A DNA stretch of 64,000 nt from Chrysemys picta bellii. Taxonomy: Eukaryota > Chordata > Testudines > Emydidae. Below are positions 43,111-55,899 of this stretch, in pieces. The stretch's first letter is position 1, and each line of letters starts with the position of its first letter. A program made the translations under genes and the position numbers. The notes under the pieces were generated by a model. It ran no database searches. It was not told the DNA's origin and saw only the letters and a program-made list of their open reading frames with translations. The DNA lies in assembly GCF_011386835.1 (NCBI RefSeq), contig NC_088796.1, positions 90,131,468 through 90,195,467 on the forward strand. Reading direction: 5' to 3'.

Positions 43111-45610
43111 GTTAAAGTTCTAAATGTAAACAATTCCTAACTATGTAAATGGAACAGATAACTCACTGCTCCTGAACATACCAAAAGTGATAAGGAAGTT
43201 CCTAAACCTTCAGAGGATTTAATCTTAGGAACTCCAGACATTCATTTCAAATTGTATGTTTTCACTGCAGTTAATACTAGTGATTGGCACTGGGATCTGA
43301 GCAGCTGGATTAGCCTAACCTGGGTGTAAGCAGCCACAGTGAAAAAGCCATATCTGAGTTACTGTGTTCTCTCCTGTGTCTCTCTCCAGGACAACTCAGG
43401 GCACATCCCACAGCTCTTTGTGCTGCAGTAAACTGAACCACTCTAGGATTCTTTCCCAGTAAATTGTGGGAGAGCTTGTCTGTCTTTCTGGACACCCAGT
43501 AGGAATTAATTACCGGAAGGCATGGGAGGACTATCAGCATTCAAGTGGTTTAGCCTGTCTCTTCATTGGAAAGTAGACAGGCTACCAGCTTTTAGCTCAT
43601 GCCCCCAGATGAGCCAGCTAGCTTGGGTTTATGCTCTGATGAGAGGGTTTTGTGTGTGAATGAGAGGGACGTTAGGGGCAACACCTGAGTAGAAGCCCAA
43701 GTTAAGTCTGCAGTGACGGCATCCCCAAAGAGGGAGACCATGAGCTAGGAACCACTATCGATAGGAAATAAATAGATCTGGGTTAATATCCATGAAGTAT
43801 TGAGACCAAAGAATGATTAAATATGGTACCAAGGACAATGGAAAATTACAACTGTCCCAACATATCGTAACTGACAGTCCATGTGACAAAGAGCTTATAC
43901 TCTAAAAGACATGACACAACAAGTTGATGAAACAAACTAGCCAAGCGGAGGGCCTCAAATTGAGAGGGCAAAATGGTAGTAATGCTCGTCCCTCAAGCCA
44001 AGCTATGCCCACCTGAGATACCAAGTGAGATATCGCTCACAATAGATTGTGCAGATATTCAAAATACGATCACATGGACTCATCTGGGCTCCCGTACGCT
44101 TGGCTTTCCATCTGTGAGGTGTGGTTACACCCTTGGGCAGGCCCAGATAAAGGCATAGGGTTCTGCCCATGTGATATGAAAATCTAAACTTCCATTTACT
44201 ATAAATGTTTCTAGCTTTCATCTTTGCAAAGGGAAGCCTGAAAATGGGAACTGAATGTAACCAATGCAGTGCTGTCTTCTGGAGGCTGCAGGCAGCTTCC
44301 AGGAGAAAAAGGAGTAGCTGGTCCCCACACTCATTACCAGAGCACACCACTGGGTGGAGTGGCTCACTGGAAGAGGGCTTGGATGCCCCAATGAGCTCTG
44401 CAGTGTTGGCTTCTTTAGTGGGTCTCAGGTACCCCTCTGCGCTCGGCTCAGCTCCCCTTTGGCCTTTTGCTTCCATAGGTCATATTGAGAAGAAATAAAA
44501 AAAAGTGATACTTGCCCAAGCGCCTTCCTATGATCCTAAAATTAAATGTCAGGTATAGTAAGTAGATTGGGCAGATCAGTGATCCTGTCTCTCTTTTTAC
44601 ATGATTGTTCAGTAGTAACATAGTCACACAGTTGATATCTATATTATCATTATTGGGTGTCTGTGTTAATGCCTAACTGAGGTTAACAGAACAGTTCAGA
44701 CCTCTCAGAGCTGTGATTCCAGGCTCTCTGCAGATATCACTGTATTGTTTATAGCAAAAAGCCACACTCCATTTTGTAATCTCTCTCCTAACAGTAACAG
44801 AGAATGGCCCTTAGCAGGTGAACCATCTCCCCCCATTCCCTCCCTCATTGTAATTAACCCAGAAGGGCAGCACACATCTTAACAGGCTATGATGCCAGAC
44901 CTTCTGCCACATCCATCTCAAGTCTTCCCGCCACTTTGGACTTCTCTGTGAATAGGTCTTTGGACTCTGAGCCTAGCTCCAACTGCTCCAATTCGCCATC
45001 CTCTGGCTCTGTATGCTCCCCCTGTCCACCTAATCCACTGATCTGCCTGGCGCCTTTAAACAGCCCAGTCTAAAATGAGGTCCATGGTTGGGGTGTTGCT
45101 AATGCTACAATCCATCTCATCATAATACGGGCACATCATCATGGAATTACTGGCCTGGGAGCTATGGTCCTTGGCTATTCTGTACTGCATCTTAATGCCT
45201 TTGATTTTCTCCCTAAACTGTTATCCCATAACTTCTTGGAAATTTAATAGTAAAACTTTGCATTTTGGTTCTTGCTTTCAATATTGTGGGTCTTGCTGTC
45301 CTCTCACCAGAAATCCACCAGTACCTGCCTGAGTACCAGCCTCTGTCTAGCTGACAGCACACTGAGATGATGTCAGCTTGGAAGCTATTTTCAAAATACA
45401 ATAGTCTGGGCCAGCAGTGTGTGCAATTCCTGCTACCAGAAGCTGCGTGTGCCTCAGGTGGGAAGAATTCCGAGCAGGCCTGTTTGCTATGGTAGGTGGC
45501 TTCTGGTCAGAAAATAGTGATTAGACAAGATGGCAAGAAAAGACCAGAGGAAAGAGGGGTTCTGGGGGATTGTGGGAAAGCATTGGAGGACTAGTGGCCC
45601 TAGATTGTTG
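43111..45610. other. Non-coding stretch, nothing recognised
   Basis: No exon, RNA gene or nameable repeat was found. The longest frame (44003-44476, minus, 157 codons) has no recognisable domain and no splice-site support. Confidence 0.5.
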
Positions 45611-46045
45611 TCATAGAATCATAGAAGTGTAGGACTGGAACGGAACCTCAATAGGCCATCTAGTCCAGTCCCCTGCACTCAAGACTGGACTAAGTAATAA
45701 CTAGACTATTCCTGGCTGGTGTTTGTCTAACCTGTTCTTAAAAACCTCCAATGACGGAGATTCCACAATCTTCCTAGGCAATTTGTTCCAGTGCTTCACT
45801 ACTCTTGACAGTTAGGAAGTTTTTTCCTAATGTCCAACCTAAACTTCCCTTGCTGCAATTTAACCCCATTGTTTCTTGTCCTATCCTCAGTGGTTAATCA
45901 GAACAATTTTTCACCGTTCTTCTTGTAACCACCTTTTATGTACTTGAAAATTGTTATAATGTCCCCTCTGTCTTCTCTTCTCCAGACTAAACAAACACAT
46001 TTTTTCTTCAATTTTTCCTCATGGGTCATGCTTTCTAGACCAGAA
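45611..46045 (-). mobile_element. CR1 LINE 3' end, second copy
   Basis: It starts TCATAGAATCATAGAAGTGTAG, the reverse of the CR1 terminal (ATTCTATG)2, and continues 'aggactggaacggaacctcaataggccatctagtccagtcccctgc' and 'gttcttaaaaacctccaatgacggagattcca'. The segment at 45820-45990 ('aatgtccaacctaaacttcccttgctgcaatttaaccccattg') is CR1 3' UTR. The copy is 5'-truncated and older than 41660-41845. Confidence 0.9.
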
Positions 46046-46599
46046 AATGTGTGAATAGAATTGTTTCATTGAATTTTGCAGAACAATTTACCAGCCTTAC
46101 CACATCACATGTACTTGATCACACATACCACATCAACTTGGTTTTCAGCCACTGGGAGTTACTATGGGACTTTTGGTGGATATTTCCAAAGCTGAACTTG
46201 GATTTAGCCACACAGCTCCCATTAATTTCAGTGGAGTTGTGTGGCTACATCCCCTAGTAGGCTTTGAAAATCTCAACTTAAAAAAATAAATGTTTAATAC
46301 TAACAAGAATTTGAGCTCAGCTTGTTTTTTCTTGTGGATGTTTCAAATCAACAAGGAAAGACATTAGTGTCTAACCTTCTGTTCAATTACTTCACTTCTC
46401 CCCAGTTGCCTTTTCTTGTTTACAGTAATAAGCAAAATACTAATAATTGCTTTTTAAGCATTATTATGTTACTAAGAGCCAGAGAGAGAGCTGCTTGAGT
46501 TTACTTAGCAAGGTCCTTGTTGTTTGAGAACACATGTACCTGATGCTTAATTGTGAAATATAGCTACTGAAAAAAAGATCCTACAACCAGAGGGGTGCG

Positions 46600-47160
46600 G
46601 AAATGGTTCATAAACTCTGCTTAGGCCAAATTAGCAGTGTGCGCAACAATACTGTGCTGTGTTTTCTTCTTCAATGCATATATTAGCAGCTACACATGCA
46701 AAACAAACTCTGCTTTGTGGAGAATGAATTATGTAAATGTAATTTATAGCATTAATTTGGGCTTGTAAATTTAATCCACTCAAACATAAAAAGCTTTTCG
46801 TGCAATGAATATTTCTGAGGTGGTTTAATACGTTTAAAATAAATATTGAGCAGCTGACAAAAAAACATGCCCCCCACATCACAAAAGCTGTTTTAAAACA
46901 ATAATTTAAGTGCCTAATGAATATTTACTATCCAAGGTTTTAACTCCTAAGTACATTTTTGCTTCTAAAATATTCATTATGTAGTCTATACAGGTGGCAG
47001 GTATTGATGGTGTTGGATCACAATTGTTCATGCTAGAAGCATAGTGGGGAATAAGTGCTACCATATTAAAAGGTACCTTTCATGGAACCAGATCATTTAG
47101 TACAAAATATAGTGCAGTAAAGAACTATTATAAACATGTTCATGTTTCAGTGCTTTAGAA
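46600..47160. other. AT-rich low-repeat stretch, possible regulatory DNA
   Basis: No repeat family is visible and the sequence is dense in homeobox-like and POU-like words (ATTAATTT, ATGCAAAA, TTTAATCC, GAATATT) with CAGCTG at about 46853. This resembles conserved non-coding enhancers, but only by composition. Confidence 0.2.
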
Positions 47161-47507
47161 TATGCAGTGGATTTTCTGTCAGCCAATAAGCTTCCTGAAA
47201 GTGCAAGTTGCATAGTCTTCCCTGAAAAAAGGTTTTTATTTTTACAAAATGTTTATAATAAAGTCCTCATAAATTGTTTATGTGTAGTTCTTGTTGAAGG
47301 GAGCCCAACCCAACAAAGGGGACTGAGTGCATCCAATTATAATCAGCGGGACTAGGGATTGCTAAACACCTTGCTGGAAACATTAGCCACATTGTAGGAT
47401 TGGGCCAAAGTGTATAAAACTCCCTCTTAAGCAATCTGTCTTTTGAGAAGTTATTAAAAGGGCAGAAAAATACCACTGTGAAAAACTTGGAAACTGATCC
47501 TATTGAG

Positions 47508-47606
47508 TAATTTTTTAAAAGCATTTAAGTGACTTAGGAGCCTAAATACCAGTGAGTTGGGAGTTAGGATCCTAGTCACTCAGGCACTTTTAAAAAATTT
47601 TTGTCT
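47508..47606. repeat. Short foldback MITE (aagtgacttaggagcc)
   Basis: The left arm 'ttttaaaagcatttaagtgacttaggagcctaaata' and the right arm 'taggatcctagtcactcaggcacttttaaaaaattt' are inverted. It belongs to the same family as 6685-6850. Confidence 0.6.
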
Positions 47607-48013
47607 GTGGTTGTTACTCTGGAAAAACTGCCTAGCTTCAATGGAAGTTTTGACCGAGTCCTTAAGGAATACAGGATTGGGCCTTTTGCTTCTTCCTGAT
47701 AAGTTGTATTGCAACTCAAACACTGTATCACCACTGTAGTCTGTATAACTGAAGGAAATCCAAGCAGCCATCATGGAGGCTGTATTTAGCTTTCAAAATT
47801 CTTTCTCTTTCTCCTTCTGTTTTTCTCTACTCTCTTAAACACTTATTTTAAAGGTAGACTGCAAAAGAGGGAAAAATGGAGTTTGAGCCCTTTTTTTGTT
47901 TTTGTCCTGTTTGAAGAAGACCTGATATGATTGTTTTAGCAACTTTTTTTGATCTGTGTTTGTTTTATATAAGAAATTCAGCTCTTGTCTACTCTTTCTT
48001 TCTTGAAAGATCC

Positions 48014-48335
48014 TATAGCTGTGTCTACACTAGGACTTTGTAGACTTGTCCTCACTAGGAAAAGAGGTTTTTGTTTGGCACGTGTTATGTGGTAAAATCC
48101 TAGTGTGGACAAGGCACTTCATAGTTTTCACATTTTAGGTAATGAAGGTGAGCCCTCGAATTTCCTGTAGTCATCCTGCTCATATGTGAAAACTAAACAC
48201 TTGGATTTTATCACATATTAGTTACTGAGTGTTAATTAACATGGTGGTTTAAAAAAATCCTAACATGAATGCACCTAAAGGGTTTTACGTGGAGTTATTG
48301 TCAGTTAACTCAAGGTAGTTAACATGTTTCTAAAG
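48014..48335. repeat. MITE with tgtctacactagga / cctagtgtgg ends
   Basis: The left end is 'gctgtgtctacactagg', with the internal pair 'cttgtcctcactaggaaaagagg' and 'aatcctagtgtggacaaggcac'. The later part has 'ggattttatcacatattagttac' and 'gttaattaacatggtgg', like the 7625-7855 copy. The right end is uncertain. Confidence 0.5.
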
Positions 48336-48476
48336 ACCACTCTGAACACGCCACACTCATTTGTTCCAGGCTACACATATTTTGTCGTTTACTCTATCTG
48401 CTATAGAACTCAAATGTTTGAGGAATACTTGAAGGAAAAATGCCTTTGAACATATGTATGTCTCTCATCCCATAGC

Positions 48477-48793
48477 CAGGGCCGGCACCAGGCAACCAAG
48501 CACATGCTTGGGGCGGCACCTAGTAAGGGGCGGCCAATCTTGGGGTGGCGGGGGGCAGCGCGGCACGGCATTCCGCGGGGGGTGCGCTCCGGCGGCGCGG
48601 CGCTCGGCGGGCGGCGCTCCGGCAGTGGGGGCAGCGCGGGGTGCGGCGCTCGGGGGGATTCCGGCGGCGCGGCACTCGGTGGGGGGACTGCACGGGGCGC
48701 AGCGCTCGGAGGGGGGTTCCGGCGGCGGGGCGCTCAGCAGGGAGGCACTTTTTTTTGCCGCTTGGGGCAGCAAAACAGTTAGAGCCGGCCCTG
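48477..48793. mobile_element. GC-rich hAT MITE with agggccggc ends
   Basis: The 317-bp element has ends CAGGGCCGGCACC and AGAGCCGGCCCTG. CCCATAGC (48469-48476) and TCCATAGC (48794-48801) flank it, an 8-bp duplication with one mismatch. 'gcttggggcggcacc' near one end and 'gcttggggcagcaaaac' near the other are family hallmarks. Its body is very GC- and CpG-rich with a degenerate 'ggcgctcggcggg' repeat, which makes long frames in all readings (up to 157 codons) that are not genes. Confidence 0.88.
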
Positions 48794-49423
48794 TCCATAG
48801 CATATCTCAGCACCTGAGCCATGGTGTCATGTTTTATAAAAACAATCTTCTTCCTGTGTTAGGACCAAATCTTTCTTATGTTACTCACCTAACTCTCATT
48901 GATGTCCTGGGAGTTTTGTGTGAGTAAAATGGGAAGGATTTTGACCCTTTGTGTTAGCCATGATTGCAATGCTGCAGTTACAGTTGAGAAAGCATTTTCA
49001 TCAAAAACACTTGTAATTTTTCAATAAATTGACCCTTTTGGCTGGTAACTTTTGGGTAAAAAAACAAATATAAAAATAATTGTTTTGGAAAATTTGAAAA
49101 AAATCCATTTGGGCTTTTTGTCATAATGCAAAATAAAAATGGGAGTTTTTTCATGCATTAGCAAAATTGTTCAAACATGGCTGTTCTCTTAGATAACTCA
49201 AATTTTCTTCATTATAAATGTTCTAACTTGGCATGTGTGATACAATTTGACTGTGAGATCACATATGCTCTGCATGTGAGAAAATTCAGATGTATGGATT
49301 CAGTGAACTTATATAAATAGCATATCCAAATGTGAAATCATTTGTTGCCTATTGCACATTCAAATACATGCATGTATAAGTGATGATGAGTTGATCTGAA
49401 TGTGTAGTCAATCACAGGTACCT

Positions 49424-49489
49424 TATTTCTTTTTTTTTTCTTCTTCTTTTTTCTTTTTTTTTTTTCTTCTTCTTTTTTCTTTTTTTTAA
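49424..49489 (+). repeat. Polypyrimidine tandem repeat
   Basis: The tract is T and C only, with two copies of 'cttcttcttttttctttttttt' in tandem, ending at TTTTTTTAAG. It is a compound (CTT)n/Tn simple repeat. Confidence 0.9.
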
Positions 49490-52360
49490 GATGAGGAAGT
49501 TAAATGCAAAGGACTACAGTACACTAGCATATCATCACACGTTTTACATATACAGATGTCAGGAGATGGAAAGTCACTGTCACCCTAAAAACCATAAAAT
49601 TCAGCCACATTTCATCAGCTGGACTGCATATTTTACTTTTCTTTCCTATTTGTTGAATCTCTTGGTGCCTAAGAATTAAGAGTTGTGATCAAGAATTACT
49701 AGACATCAATATAGCATCTATCATAGACCAAGGATTTCCTGCCAAGGTTTGACAGGAAGTCCTGTATTATATTGGCTGAGCATATTGAGCTGCCCTTGCA
49801 TAGTATGAATGACCTAGTGAGCCTGGTATGCTGACTTGTGTGTGGGCATAATGCCGTTATAACACAGCTGTTACAAAGGGCTTGATACCATAAAGTCACT
49901 GGGAAGTTAAGCCAATCAACTCCAGAGACTGATCACCGTGTCCATAGAATTAGATATGCAGTAGGTAGTTATTGTCTTCTATTTCCTTTCTCCTTTTTTA
50001 GTAATGGCTGATTGTTATAACTTAAATACTTTAATGTGAATAAAAAGAGAAAAAAATGTGATGTATGAAAATAATAAATGCAAAGAGCACCTTTTACTGT
50101 GCTCCAGAGGGAACAGCTGCAAGCTCCCCTCCTCAAGCCACTTTTGGATGCTGCACCAGTCCTGCGCTACAAGCTGTGTTCTGCTTTCTCCCTGCCCTTC
50201 CGCACCTCAGCTCTCCTGAATGCAGGGACTGCTATTATGCCTGACTTTGTAGTGCTCTACCTCCACCATGGCGGGTGGGAGTATGTGTGCATATAAGGCT
50301 CATGCATAAACAAGCCAGGAGTAGGGAGCTTGGGATTTTGCCCTAAAATGGAATGGGAATCCAACTTTTCTTCTGAGGGGGGGGGGAAATCTGCACAAAT
50401 ATGCATCACTTGTATTTCAGCAGGAAAAAAACATTTTGGCATTTCCTATGGCTGATTTTTCCTTGTATAACTGATTCATCATGAAGGTGAATAATACAAC
50501 AATTTTTTCTTATCGAAGGACTTTAAATGCAGGGTTTGTAATGTAATTAGAACATGCTCACTGTATCCTCTCCTGGAATTAAAATGTATGTCATTTTGCC
50601 TACCTCCAGTATAAATAATGACTGAAATATAATAATTCCACTTTCTTGGTAGAAAAACACTGTCCAAATACAAGATAAGCTACTGTTTTTGTTTTGTTTT
50701 TAATTACCAGAAATGTGTGTATCTCTAAGAGATACAGAAATGTGAAAGGCTCTTCCAAGAGACACCATAATTAGAAATGAATTGGAGCTTTAGCTGGAGT
50801 TAGAAGGAGCACTCTGTTTACAGCCAACAATGGTATATACTGTTCATTTAATATTGCAGACCATCTTTCAGCTGCACTCTTGTAAATTGCAATTTAAAAA
50901 ATCATGTTTTGCTCCTTCTAAATGTCTTTGTGGTTTGCTTCAGGTCTCAGATGGTATCTTTAAAACACTCCAGAATGCACTTTCTGAATTTTAAAAGAGC
51001 AGTTTTGTTATATTTATAATCACTTAGGCATCAGAGAAGACATGAGTGCATTATGGATCCTCCTTTTCTTGCTATTTACAAGTAATTTTAACATTACTCC
51101 TGGAACTTTCAAGTGAAAATACTGAAATACAAAAGCAGCTGATCCAATAATTCTCAGACAAAATCTATTTCCAGCTGCCCTTTTTTTTTTTTCCCCATGT
51201 CTGTTTTGGGTGTAATTCTCCCACCCTTAGTTATGTTCAGTACCTTAGGCCCTGATGCTACAGGTACTGAGCATAACATAATGAGAGGCAGGTAGACACC
51301 CGTGCCTGCATGGAGCCCCACTGATTCTAATCAGACTCTGGGTGATAGAGGGATCTGCCTGCATGCATCTCCTTTCATAACAGGTCCTTTACTCATGAGT
51401 TGTCCCATTTAATCTGTGCAGAATTGGGCCTTTAATCATTAGTGGAAGCAGGATAAGGTATCTGCAGAAATAAGTATATATGTGAAAAAATCATCAGAGA
51501 ATTGAAGGCAAATCACCAAAAGTTTTTTGGCATTTTAAACATATACTGTACCTGTTTGGTTCAGTCAAAGCTTTCCAGTTTATATGAAGGAAATCTAACA
51601 AGACTTCCTCAGAAAAATTCTGCTTTATTATATTATTATCAGAATAGCTTTCACAGAAGAACTTTATTTTATTTATAGTAAATTTGCTGCTCATGAAATT
51701 GCCAGATTTCTCAAGGTCCAGCACATGTAGCAAAAGCACCAAGTGTCCCCCACACTATGCAGCCAATGTGCCTCAGTCCTGTTTGGCAAGACCACCTTTC
51801 TGGGCCAAGAGGAGAGTTCAGTCTTCATGTCTCACTGCTCCCTCGGAGCTCTGCTGAGATTAGTAAGAGAGGTGCCAGGGATGGAGGTTAGGTTTCTGTG
51901 GAAGGGTCATTTGTTCACTCGAAACTGAACTGAGACCACATACCCCTTTCATACAGGCCACTAGCCAACAATCAACAATGATCAGTTATTAACAAACAGA
52001 CTGGTGACCTAGAGGCAAAAGGTTCGGCATCCTATTACCAAGTCCCTGAGTTATCCAGTCCCTTCATACAGAAATATTTGTAAAGGTAAAAAGTCTCCAG
52101 ACCTGGTGTAACCTCCCCTTAGCTGACTCCAGCTGTGAGGAGAGGAACAGATCCTGACAGGATTTCTTTTCCTTCTTTTAAAGTACGGGTGTATTTTGAG
52201 ACTGATGATTAAATTGTGAAAATTTTCTATTGTTTTAAAGTTAGGCCCAGTTAAGGAGGAAAGAGGGTGGTGGTTCCTTTTAAAGAATTCTTTTTTTTAA
52301 TTAAATCCAGACTGCCAATTTCATAGGAAGTGAAATATAAATTTGACTTTTCCTGTTTTT

Positions 52361-52366
<6 letters not shown>
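49490..52366. other. Non-coding stretch, nothing recognised
   Basis: No gene or nameable repeat was found. A run of nine or more G (about 50378) and a T run (51181-51192) are the only simple repeats. Confidence 0.5.

Positions 52367-52405
<39 letters not shown>
52367..52405. repeat. (TA)n microsatellite
   Basis: About 19 uninterrupted TA units follow a T-rich run. Confidence 0.97.
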
Positions 52406-52408
<3 letters not shown>

Positions 52409-52835
52409 AGCTGTTATAACTCAAAATGTCTTCATTTATAATGATGTTTTAAAGGGTTTTAGTTCTTAATGTGGACTTTTGGTATCTTTTTTTAAAAAGA
52501 AAACTTAAAAATTTAACTGAGGCACAGTTTTTGAATATTACAACAATGAAATTTTAAATATTTTAATATGCATAGCTCTATTAGCATAATAATGGATTCA
52601 AATTGTAGAGCAAGAACGTATTACAAAGAGGGAGCTTTTGTTTTCTGAAAGTATTAGGAAGATACAATTTTCAGCAAAGAAAAGTAATGGCTGAAATCCT
52701 CTATATGCTACAGCCCCTGCGGAGAGCCCACGCAAAGCCTGATTACTTCAGGTGGAAGGGAGGGTGTGAGGTGATGAATCTCACCCTAAAGAAAATGTGG
52801 AGGGTTGGGCCTTGAAGGAGACCTGTCTCTGGGCC

Positions 52836-52925
52836 AATTTTTTAAAGGTATTAGGCACCTACTGGTGCAGATATGCACACAGTGGGATTTTCAAAAGTGC
52901 CTATCTCTATTTATAGGCACATCTG
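52836..52925. repeat. Short foldback MITE (ttaggcacctactggtgc)
   Basis: The left arm 'ccaattttttaaaggtattaggcacctac' and the right arm 'gtgggattttcaaaagtgcctat' are inverted; 'ggtgcagatatgcac' is the loop. It is the same family as 6685-6850. The stretch 52926-54598 shows nothing else that I can name, apart from similar short arms near 54190-54410. Confidence 0.5.
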
Positions 52926-54598
52926 GCCCCTTGTAACTATAAATATAGCTCTCCCCTGTCCAAGTCTTTACGTCCAGATCTTCCAAATATTTATATACGT
53001 GCTTAACTTTATGCAGATGAATAATCCCATTGGAGACCATGAAATCCCAATGACATCAATGAGGCTTAGCATGGGTGTAGGGATGAGGTGCCTGTTGCAG
53101 AACTGGAGTCTTAAAACCTGTCAGTTCTAAATATCTTGTCTCCATCTAATATAATGGGGCCATAGTCCTGATGGGGCATTCTCAGGCTACTACTAACATA
53201 TAAAAGTTAAACAATAATAAGTTAATTGTTATTTTGGCTATCAAGCATGTTTATTTTGGTGGTTGTTTTATATTTTTCTCCTGATACTTTATTTTTTGTG
53301 TGCTGCATATTGTATTTATATTCATCACGCTTAGCATGTTGGAAACTTTTGCAAATTAATACAACTTTAGGGGCATTGCGTACATTTTAAAAGGCCTGTG
53401 CTATATTTTGCTCTTTGAGTTCTGCATTTATCAGTAAAATACATCATATGTTAATAAACTTCATGATTCCTTTTAGTTTCATATTATCATAAAAAATTCA
53501 ATACAAATTAAATAGACAGGAGAAATATGCAGGAAAGCAGGTTTAGAATTATGTCACTCTCTAGCACAGAATGCACTGTGAGTGCTTGCAAAATGTTCAG
53601 GCTGCAAAGGTTGGGAGCAACAAGAATAACATTAAGATATTTCAATCTAAACCAATATTTACTGGCATATCTTGATAACAAGGTTTTTAAATATCAATTT
53701 AATTTTAAAACTGCAAGTATTAACTTACATGCTTTTTACATAAGTTGTGTCATTGCCCCTTCTGAACTGTTATGCTCTGGCTATCTAAAACAACTATTTA
53801 GCTAAAAGGTGCCTAAATCTGACAAAAGAGCTGTTACAGTTTAGTAATTAAATAACATGGGGCCCAATCATCCTCTCCACTCCTAAAAGTAAAACTGGGG
53901 GCAACTGCAGTTCCATGACATCCTCTCTCATTCCTGGGGACCTCACTGAAGTCCCTCACCTAGTGCGCCATGAAACTATGGGAAGCAGAGTTGTGAGTGG
54001 GAGGAGTTGGAGGCAAGAAGCAACCATTCTCCACACCATATTCCCATCTAAAGGTGAGGAGAGGGATTTTGCTGAGTAAGAGCAGGGTGTGAGGGAGGGA
54101 CCCTCCATGGAACTAGAGCTTCCTTAACCAGGGACCCCTAGGTTCCATAGGGTTATGTGGCTGCATCCTCTACCTACTCTAAAGCCCATCCATACCGTTT
54201 GAAAATCAGCCACTTTTAGTTAAGTGCCGAGATCTGCATTCACCTCCCAGCCCAAATCCTGCTCTTATTCTAGAGGTGAAGAAATGAATCCATATCTTGT
54301 CACTGTGTACAAGTGCCCTGATTTTCAAAAATACTGACCACCTGCAACTCCCATCCACTTCAGTGGGATTTGTGCATTCTCAGAACTTCTGAAAAATCAG
54401 ACCACCCTCATTTATGTAACAATGTGTGGATTTAGGAGCCAAACTTTAGGCACTCAGATCTGAAAATATTAGCCAATGTGTGTAAATTATTTGCAGAGTA
54501 GAGTGGGAACTCCACTAGTTTACAAACACACAATAGCCATTGTTGAAATGGTCTAAAACTATACAAGTGATGTAATTTATAATGACAATAGTGAGTAA

Positions 54599-54864
54599 GG
54601 GTACGTCTACACAGCAGCAAAAAAGAAAAAGTTTCAGCAAGTATCAGCCCATGTCAACTGATTTGGGCTCACAGGGCTTGCGCTGAGGGGCTGAAAATTG
54701 CAGTCTAAGACCCTCCCCCTTTCGTAGGTTTCAGAGCCTGGGCTTCAGCGTGAGGCCAGACATCTCCACTGCTATTTTTTAGCTCTGCAGCATGAGCCTG
54801 AGTCAGTTGACCCAGGCTCTGAGATTCACTGCGGTGGATCTTTTTTTGCTGTGTAGCTATACCC
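54599..54864. mobile_element. Harbinger-like MITE with gtctacacagca ends
   Basis: The left end GGGTACGTCTACACAGCAGCAAAAAA and the right end 'ttttttgctgtgtagctataccc' are inverted copies. Two inner blocks, 'gtcaactgatttgggctcacagggcttgcgctg' and 'gcagcatgagcctgagtcagttgac', are inverted as well, so the whole unit folds. No coding content. Confidence 0.7.
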
Positions 54865-54974
54865 TGGACTAAAATTTCCCGGTATTGAATCACGTTCAGG
54901 CAGGAATGTGGTTTTATTTCACCTAGTAGTCAGCTACATTTCTAAAATATTTTTATTTCTTCATCATGAAGTTG

Positions 54975-54998
54975 GGGTGTGTGTGTGTGTGTGTGTGC
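54975..54998. repeat. (GT)n microsatellite
   Basis: About 11 GT units occur, ending in GTGTGCTCTCACTCAC. Confidence 0.95.
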
Positions 54999-55899
54999 TC
55001 TCACTCACTACAGCTCCTTTGTGGTATTCAAAAGTAATGTTACGTTAAATCCCCATGCACCCTGCATATTGCCTGATTTGAATTTAAGAACATTAGTAAA
55101 CTGATTTCTGAAGAGCTCCTGCTCCCATTTAAGGGGTAAAGAAGTGAAGATGAGACTATTTTGATCTGCAAATAGAAGTGTTTAGCTCCATAGCCCCTAT
55201 CCTGCTCCCATTGAAGTCAATGGCATTTTTTTATAGACTCCAATGAGAGCGGCATTTGGCTCCTGATTAGATTGCGATTGAGCAAGGAGGAAACCTAATA
55301 AAAGTGGAAAGGGGATTAAGGGGGCAAACTCTAATTATCTAATCTATTAATCCTCACTTACCAAATCTAATGTTTTAAACCATATAGGCTTGACCCCCAT
55401 CTCCACATCCGCCCTTCCAGTAAGGTACATTAATAACAACCTCCCTTCCTCAAACAAACAGAACTAGGATGTAGCCCAAGACTAATTGGCTCCTAAAATT
55501 GAAAGAGAAGAAAATGTAGTAACATATGTATGAGGAGGTGTTTTATGCAGCTTAGCAGTGATTTGAAATGGTCTGGTTCACCTGGGTCTCTGTGGTTTTT
55601 AAATGTCAGAGGCAAATGAAAACTGATTAAATGTAATGCTGTAGTAAACAAGAGGGCACCGTGGAGAGGGCCAGGGTATAACAACAGATGGTATGTGTTA
55701 AGTCTATTTATTAGCAGTCACTTGGCAATGAGATTGAAAAAGAGGAAGAATGCAAGAAAATAGATAACATGTGGAATATAACATTGGTATAATGATTCCA
55801 TAGCCTTAAGACCAAAATGCACTACATTCTTCTTGCCCCATCCTTCACCCCTCACAAGCTTTTTCTTTTTCTGAATTATAAATCTAAAAAGAAAATTAC

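Noticed and set aside
44003..44476. 157-codon minus-strand frame
   Set aside because: No domain, no splice signals, and a plus-strand frame overlaps it; I judge it to be chance.
48454..48927. 157-codon Gly/Ala/Arg-rich frame
   Set aside because: It covers the GC-rich hAT MITE, where nearly every frame is open because stops are rare.
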